The notes beneath the pieces are model-generated. The model had not been told where the DNA came from, made no database searches, and saw nothing but the letters and a program-made list of their open reading frames with translations. A DNA stretch of 64,000 nucleotides, taken from NCBI GenBank assembly GCA_032718565.1, contig JAVGVS010000007.1, forward strand, positions 6,068,259 through 6,132,258. The letters run 5' to 3'. Origin of the DNA: Distichodus sexfasciatus. Its lineage: Eukaryota; Chordata; Actinopteri; Characiformes; Distichodontidae. Shown here in pieces: positions 52,401-61,400 of this stretch (position 1 is its first letter; each line of letters begins with the position of its first letter). The position numbers and the translations under genes were made by a program.

Positions 52401-55400
52401 CAGCACGCTTCCTCCTACACCTTCCACTACCACAACTACACCTGCAGAAACTACAACTTCACCAACCACGGAGACACTGGTTACTACGACGCTCCCCACT
52501 ACTACCACAACCACACCCACCCCAGAACCGACCACACTCCCAACCACCACCTCTGCAGTCATGACAACCACTCCATCCCAGACCACCACAACCACAGAGC
52601 TGACCACAACCAAGGAAACCACTACCTCGACTGCCCCTACGACTACATCCTTTACACCCACCCCTCCTGTTACCACCACGACCCCTCTAACAACCACCAT
52701 CATCACAGAGACGACCTCCATGTCCACAGTGACTAAAGAGTACTTCGTTTCTACGCTGGCCACAGAAATATTCCCAGACACGTCGGAAACCACACCTATC
52801 ACTCCCTCGCCCTCTCCTACGCAGGAGACGGCTGGCGTAACAACCGCGATCCCTCCTGTTGTGATTCCCACTGGGCCCTGTACGGTAAAAATCTCTGAAA
52901 CCCTTTCAAACCTATTTCTTGTCTGACGTACTTTCTAACACACAAGCCGTTTATTTAAGAAATATCTCTTCTGCAGCATCTAGGCACACATACATGCACG
53001 CGCACACACACACACACACACCCTTCATTGTAAATCTTCTAACCGGACGGGCGGTGAAAGCTCTTGTCTGCAGCCTACCAATAATTCCCTGTAGCTCGAG
53101 GCATTCTTGCCCTTTTGCCAGTGATGCCACGTCAGTAATGAGGTGTTATGGGTGTGTGGCAGTTTTTCAGAGGCGTGGTGCTCCTCAGGATGAACGTTTG
53201 TGTAAATTTATGTCCTGTCACTGAATGTATCATGAGCTCCTCTCTCATGCTTTTTAGATTACTGTTCTCTGTTTGGAATAAGCCTTTACACTCCAATCTG
53301 GTTTTTCGGTGTTTGTTTGGTGTCTGTGCAGCCTCCGTTCTCTATCCGAGTGGACGAGTGCAGTGAGTACATCTGTTTTAATGGACAGTTGATGCTGCAC
53401 AACTCATCTCAGCATTGTAGATTCAACATCACCCAACCACAGTGCAACTTGCTCGGCATGCCCATACAGATCAATACAGACCCCTGCTGCCCACTTTGGC
53501 GCTGTCCTTGTAAGGCACACACATATACACACGTTATACACAAGGCTTAACTTGCATCTGACAGTAATATTACTGTCCAAAAAAATAATGATCCTCATGC
53601 TGTGTTTTTATTTGTGTTTGTTTTGTTAGGCCGTTGTTCGGTCATATCGGACCTGCGTGTGATCACATTCGATGGGAACAATGTTGCTCTGTATGATAAT
53701 GGCTCATACATCCTGGTCCACCTGCCCAGAGAGAACATTGTTGGGAACATTGAGAAATGCCCTACGAGTGAGGTGAGCTTCCAAAGACAACCACGAAGAC
53801 GGTTTTTTTTTTTATTTCATAAGGCAATCGCAGATGTTCCTTAAACTAATTTATTCTTTAAACCTCTCTTTCAGAGTGTGAACTACATCCGACGACCTGT
53901 AAGTTGCATTAAAACTATTGTTCATCTTATTGATAGAACGAGTTTACTCTTTACACCACACTCTCTCTTTTTCTCACACTGCTAGACTCCCACAGGTGGA
54001 ACTTCTGGCTTGTGTTTTAAGAAGCTGAACATAACCACTCACGCATACAGGATCATGATCAATCGTCTGGATCGTAAGGTGCACAAACTCTATAAATGTG
54101 CACAGTATGTGCATTACCCCATGAGAAAAATGAGTGGAGTCCCTGAGTGGAGTTTTTTACTAACGCTTTACTGATTGAACATAGGTATCAGTGAACCAGA
54201 TCACCGCCCGACTGCCTTTTACCAGGTTGAACCTGCACATCGATGACACTGGGACAATGTATATCATCCACACACCTGGTGGAATCAGCATCCAGTGGTA
54301 CCACAGCACAGGCATCATGGTCCTCCAGTATGGTGCCCCTGATAACACGTCCACCAGAGGCCTCTGTGGTCAGTATGTGTGTGAATTCTGTGAATGTGTG
54401 TGTGATGTTCTTCTTTTTGTTTTGGCCATAGCAGGCCATCAGTACTCACTTATTGATTTGGCAAAGGTTTTACACGGGACGGTCTTACTTATGTAACCCT
54501 CCCCATTTCTCTGGACATGGGATCGGCGCAAAAATTCAATGGCATGAGCATCCCCAGTTTCTGAGCTGATTTTATGTGATATGAGTTGTATAAATATTTG
54601 TGTTTGTCAGATACAATTTGATACTTTACTTAATGTAAGGGTATTAAATGAAGAAAGAGAGAGAGAGATGTTTCTCTATGTATCCTTCAGGCTGCTGTGA
54701 TGGTAACCCAGCAGATGACCTGCGTTTGCCAAACGGGACAGTAATGCGTGATGTGGAGGAAATCCCATTGTTCCTACACAGCTGGATGGTGGACACCTCA
54801 GAGGAGACTGATTACTTCCGCAGAGTGGGAGACAACTGCACCACAGGCAACTGCACCAAATGCTTCCAGATGCTCAATCAGAGGCCATTCTCCAAGTGCC
54901 ACCAAAAGGTAAAATTCACACACACACACACAGACACACACACAGACACACACACACACACTCAGTCTTGTATTACTATATTTGTGAGGTCCTTCCATAG
55001 ACTCCCATAATAACTAAAGTTCATAATTTTGCACCTAATCCTAACCCTAATCTTAACCTCAGTAACCAAAAGCACATCTTTTACCTCTTTTAGTTTCTCA
55101 AATAAAACAAGCACATTTTCTATAAAGTCATTTCTCCTCATGGGGACCTCTCAAATGTCCCCACAAAGCCCAAAAAACAGATAAAAGTGATTTTAGGGGA
55201 CAAAAGGTCCCCACAATGCGATAAATACATGTCCACACACACACACATACACCACATTGCCATTTTTCAACAGTTGACGTTAAGACACATATTTGATGCT
55301 TTGTGCAGGTTTCCCCAGAGCAGTTCTGTGATAAAATCTGGGCCGGTGACCTGCACTACAAGGAGCATGAGTGTGATTTCTTGGCTGCCTACGTGGCCAT

Positions 55401-58400
55401 CTGCTACACTCACCAGATATGCTTCAGCTGGAGGAGAAGCAACTTCTGCCGTAAGTGCCTTCACACGCACCCTCACATATTCACACAACTCAGAAATACA
55501 TTAGGATTTATCAGTACAGAAGGAAAACACAAAAGTGCCAAAAAAAACATTCCAACCATGTTGCTAGGAATGTCTGGCAAGAAAAGATTTAATGGCTTGC
55601 ACTCTTGAAGAATGGAGAATGGAGATTTCAAAAATGCAAGGCATTTCTGATACAGTGAGGTTAAGCTGGGTCAGTTTAAAGCACAGTAGAAAATTTGGGT
55701 CATGCTAAGCATACATGACTGTCTAGCTGATAAACTGTACAGTCCGTTCAGAATGTTCTTTGGACATTTAAAAAATATTTTTTACATTTTGAATTTTCAG
55801 TCACTTTGTTGACACCACTGTCTCAAAATGACTAGTGCGTTATTGAATCTCTATTATCCAAGAGGTAAAGAAAAGAAAGAATGAGAATAGCAAGAACAGG
55901 ATTCATTTCTCATCTAATGATCCAAATAATATAGTTGCCCCTTTCCTTTTCCTTCCTCTTGTCATTCTTGGTTTTTATTTTTGATCTTACTTTGTTATTA
56001 TGTTTACTTGCGGCAGCTCTGAAGTGTCCTCCTGGTAAAGAGTACAAACCTTGTGTCAACACATGCAAAACGAGGACATGTCAGAATCGAGATTATTATG
56101 AGGAGAGCACCTGCTCCTCCATTCGAGAGGAGTGTGTGTGTAAGAGCGGCACCATCCTGCATCGAGCAGACTCTGCATTTTGCGTCACTGAGGATCAGTG
56201 CGGTAGGGAACAGTGATGTTATTCTACATTAGTGTTGATGTTAGGAATGTATTATAAATGTGTGTGTCTCTCTTTTACATGTGTTGAACAGTCTGTACGG
56301 ATAATGAAGGCTCTCCGCGGGCCCCGGGGGAGGTGTGGAACAGTTCTCTGCGAGGCTGTTGTCTGTTCACCTGTCTGGAGAACGGCAGCGTGGTCCCTGT
56401 GGAGCCCGAGTGCAGTCCCGAACCTGCGCCTATATGTGAGCGTGAGGGCGAATATGCCATCGATGTGCTTGAGGAGGGGGTCTGCTGTCCCAAAAAAATC
56501 TGTGGTATACTCGCTCACCTCCACAGCAACAAGAATCTGCATTGATGACACTGTGGAAGAAATCTGATCCAAAATGAGCTAAACTGTTGGGTTTTTTTTG
56601 CGTTTATGTGCTTAGAGTGTAACACCACCATGTGCCAAAATGAAGTTCCCACCTGCGAGAACAGGAACAAGCTGGTGATTGGCTATAGCACCCTCTCCTG
56701 CTGTCCTGAATACAGATGTGGTGAGATATGTTTTAATGCACTATGAAAGTTGACTAGAAAGACACATTTTCTCTCTTTATGTGGCTTGTTGGGGAAGAGT
56801 ACTTAAAACCGTAGTCTTTTAAGCTACAAGCTATTTATGATTAAATGTAGCTAAGCTACAGCCAAGTTACTGATTTTACATAGTAGTTAACAACACTACA
56901 AGCTACAGAGAAAAGTAGTGAACTACATCAAAGCTGTTTCATGGCCACAGATTCTTGCTTCCATTTTTGCCAAAGTGAACTCCATCCTCCATCTCCATCT
57001 GTCAGGTGTCTAGAGCACACTATGATGGAATTAGGGTGTACCGTGTGGACATTGTAGCCTATCAGATGCCTATTCTGTGATTTAAACACCAATCCCCATC
57101 TTTGTGAATAAAGAAAAATATTGTTTTTTGTTTTGTAATGATGTGCCATTTTGCCACGCTACATCAAATTGTATTTAGTTGAGCACAGGTAGTTCCCAAG
57201 TTGAGCTGGTTCGACTTTTCAATCTTACAATGACGATAGCGATACTATAAAAATGTAAAAATGGTTTTGCGAGGCAGGCAAACATAGCAGTGTATGTGGT
57301 ACAATATGATGGGACGCTACCTGGATATACACATCTTCCTTAGAGTTCAGTTGTCTAGGCGTTAGAGTGCATATTTTTCTGTGTTTTTGGTGTTTCTCTG
57401 GGTCTCTGGAACACGTCTCCATCGTAGGTCGAGGACTACCTGTATTTCAAAAGTATTTTTGCTGCTGATAAGCTACTGAAAAAAAACTGATAAGTTAGTA
57501 CTGTCACTAGTTGCAGTTACCTACTCCCCAATACTGTCCTCATGTGTAATCACTTGAGGTTTCTGTTGTAGAATGTGACCCCATGGCCTGTCCCAGTATC
57601 CCCACTCCAGAGTGCAGAGAGGACCAGTTCCTTGTGGAGGTCAGAGGACGGCATGAGTGCTGCTACACATATCTCTGTGGTGAGGACAGCATCTACTCCT
57701 AATACTTAGCTTGGTAACATTCACACACCTCACCAGTATCTACTCTTTTTTCTGTGATTGCAGTGTGTGAGTCCTGTCTGGAGCCCATCCCAGTGTGTCT
57801 GCCTGGAGAAATTTTGGCAGTGGATATGAACACTAGCAATCACTGCTGCCCTCAATATCACTGTGGTAATCCAGCACACATAATTAGTCACTCACACACA
57901 TTCACAGTCACATACAGCTCTGGAAAAATAAGAGACCACATCACTTTATTTATGATTCATTTGTTTTACAAATGAACTTTACCATGTTTATTTCAAAATT
58001 CCAAACATTTTTGGAGTAAATTATCTTATCTATTTTCTTATGGAGTAAATGTTCTTAATCTATCCTGAAGGTTGCAAACTGCACATATTTTACAATTATG
58101 TCATTAAAAGAATATGGTTCACAAGTCCTCAGTATCCTCATTGCTGAAGTCTGTTCCCTCTAATCAGCAAACTGAATCAGGTGTATAGCTGTTGGAATAT
58201 AACACATGGAATAGCTGCTATAAAAACAGAATTGCAGTTATGTATTAAAATATATATTTTAATATATATTTTTCACAGACCTGCAGCTGTAATAACTCAT
58301 AAATGAATAGAAACCTGTACATTGTACACTTACAGTCACATATTGCAAAGTCATGCAACAGATGTGGTCTCTTATTTTTTCTGTATATCTCCTCGAAACC

Positions 58401-61400
58401 ACACACACAGATATGAAAACACTACAGATTAGTAGCATTACAGAAACCAATTTTCTGTTCTTGCAGAATAACCCTGTTTTGTCTTTGATGAAGCTCTTGT
58501 GTCTTTTGCAGTGTGTGACATGAGCCTTTGTGCTGAGCCCAGTATTAGTTGTGCCCCTGGTGCTGCAATCATTAGGAAGCCTGTACCTGGCAGCTGCTGC
58601 CCAGAGACCCACTGTGGTAGTAAACCATTCACACATTCATGCACGAACATTTATATACTGTACATACACACACAACACACACACTTTCTATAAAGTCATT
58701 TTTCTTCATGGGGACCTCTCAAATGTCCTGTACAAAGCTAAAAAAAAAGACTAAAAGTGATTTTAGGGGACCAAAAGATCCCCACAATACTGTAAATGCG
58801 TGCCCACAAACACACACATTACAGACACACACACACATCTCACCATAAGTACTACCGTTTGTTTACACACAAACACAAAAAGATTTGCTCAGATAGTTAT
58901 TTTCTCTTCCTCAGAGTGTCAGTGCCATAATGTCACACGGCCTCTATGCACTGCGGTGAGTCTTATTTACATTTAAATTACATTCATGGCATGGAGCAGA
59001 TGCTTTTACCCATTTCCAAGTTGAATTTCCCTGGAGCAACTGGGGTTAAGGGCCTTGCTCAAGGGCCTATTGGTGATAGTTTCCTACCACAAGATGTCCA
59101 CTGCCTCTCTTGTTTCATGTTCTATTACGTTCTTTTGACAATACCTTAAAGAAAGCAGCTTATAGTATCTTTATTATGTGTGAACAGCTTTTCAGAAGCT
59201 GTACAAACTTCAATTAACTATCATTTTTATGTATTGCAGGGAGAAATTCCAATTGAGGAGCCAGATTTCAGCAGTACCTGCGGCTGTGCCCAGTACTCCT
59301 GCAGTAAGAGACACAAACACACTTTTATACCTCTCAGGTTTGAAGTCATACCTGCGATGCCTCGCTATGCCACTTGAGGTCGATTGTCTTGTGGTGCCCT
59401 GCCTGTGTCTATGGTTTGTTTGCCCTAATAGATAGATGCCTGTATTGTCACAGTGACACGCAAGATACAGTGAGATTGCAGGTGCCCTTCACAGTAATCA
59501 GACGAACAAGTATATACATGTGCACATATATGTAAATGACTAAAAAATAAGAATTCTTGTAGGAAAAAAGTATCATGACAGGTAGTGTGCTACAAACATA
59601 ATATTATTTGTGGTGTTATTGGGTTTTTTAGATTTACTTTGAGTTTGCATCGGGGCTGTGTCTATTTTTGGTATTTTTTTTTTTTTTTTTTTTCCCATTT
59701 TACTAAATTGTGAAGCTTGCTCTTGCATCTTGCATACTCCTCATCCTGCACAGACAGGTATTTATTGTATTACCTGTATTTATTAAATGTGTGTGTGTGT
59801 GCTTGTGTGCTTGTGTGTGTCTAGAAAAGGGAGATGTGTGTTTGTTTCAGGGGGTGACAGTGTTAAGTCCAGGCCAGTCCATGGTGCAGTATTTTGAGGG
59901 GGAGTTGTGTTACACTGTGCACTGTCTCACACACAAAGATCCCAACACAGGTTTCTATGCTATGGACATCACCACTGCCAACTGTTCTGAGAAGTGTGAG
60001 CCTGTAAGTCCGTCATAAGTGACCATTATATGCATTATAATATGTACTGATTTTGTTCTAATTGTACAAAGACATTACTGATAAATGTTTGAGCCAGCAG
60101 TTGTGATATTGTACATAATTTTGGGCTTCAAGACACCTTTCTCATGGAATAAGATGCCACATTATAGAATAGAGTATAATAAAGGCTGGTGCATGCATTT
60201 TATCTTCTGTTAGATTTTAAGACCTTTTCAAGGTCTTGAAAGCAGCCAAAAAATAGACTTGAATGTTTTTATGATTAAAAATTAAGGCAGAGCCCAGAAG
60301 ATTGCTGCAACTACTGACAGATTGAGAGATTACTCTAGTTGGACTGGAAGTCTATCAAAGATACATTTCTGAGAAACATAGATTTCAAACTGTAGTGAGG
60401 ACTCACTTTTTAAAATATATGGCATGTGATACATTTTTGTGGTATGGAGAAAAGATCATTTGTGTTCTGTGGAGCTATTAAGCAGGATGTCAGTTATTTT
60501 TCAACTGTGGAAAGTATGATAATCAGAACTTATGAATTCAAGTATCTGGAGAATGAGGTATTGAAGCAAACTTAATGGAGCAAACGGTTTTTAACGAACA
60601 CACAGATATGATGTTATATAATGATATAGAACATTCACAGTATCTTTTTTTGTTTCTAAAGCACCAGGTGTATGTCCCGTCCTCTGACCCACATGTGTGC
60701 TGCGGTGCCTGTAAAAACGTCTCATGCTTATTTTCCAGTGAAAATGGAACTACAGAAGTATTTTTGGTATACTGATCATCCTTATATAATTAAAAAGATC
60801 ACAACCTAGTAGTAGCACATACTCTGCAGTTGCTTCTAATTAAACTAAACTTTGTGCATGTGTGTGCTTTGTGCTTGTATGATCATAGGCTGGAAGCTCC
60901 TGGGTTGCAAACTGTACCCGGTATGACTGCATGGAGACTGCTGTGGGAGCAGTGATTCTTGCTTCGGGAGTAATCTGCCCTCCTTTTAACGACACTGAGT
61001 GTATTCAGGTTTGTTGAACTGCAGTTTCTTTTGTCGCTCTGAGAATGTACACATTTAAAACATAAATTTTTGTAAATTTGTTTTCTTTTTCCAGAATGGC
61101 GGTGTGGTGCAGACGTATGTTGATGGCTGCTGTAAGACATGTAGGTAACCAGTGAATGTGGTTTTAGGTGCTTTCTGGGGCTGCTGTGAACTTGACTTGA
61201 TTTGTGCAGCATGACGGTCTGGCAGTGATGGGTTTCCTGGCTGTTGGTTTTGTCTGCAGTTAAAGTGCCCCCTACTGCCCTGGAGGAATGAAAGCACAAG
61301 CTAGACAACATTTACAGGCCTCTACCTCTCTCTTTCCTCACATTCTTTTTCATCATTCCTAATCTTAAAAGCATTCTGAAAAAAGATGCAATTCAATGTC

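Noticed and set aside
52158..52871. 237-codon Val-rich open frame on the minus strand
   Set aside because: It is the exact antisense of the Thr-rich otog exon; ACN codons read backwards give GTN-rich frames. No domain, and the + strand fits splice phase.
55040..55050. Interstitial telomere repeat
   Set aside because: Only one or two ctaaccctaa units, inside a dispersed repeat; too short to be meaningful.
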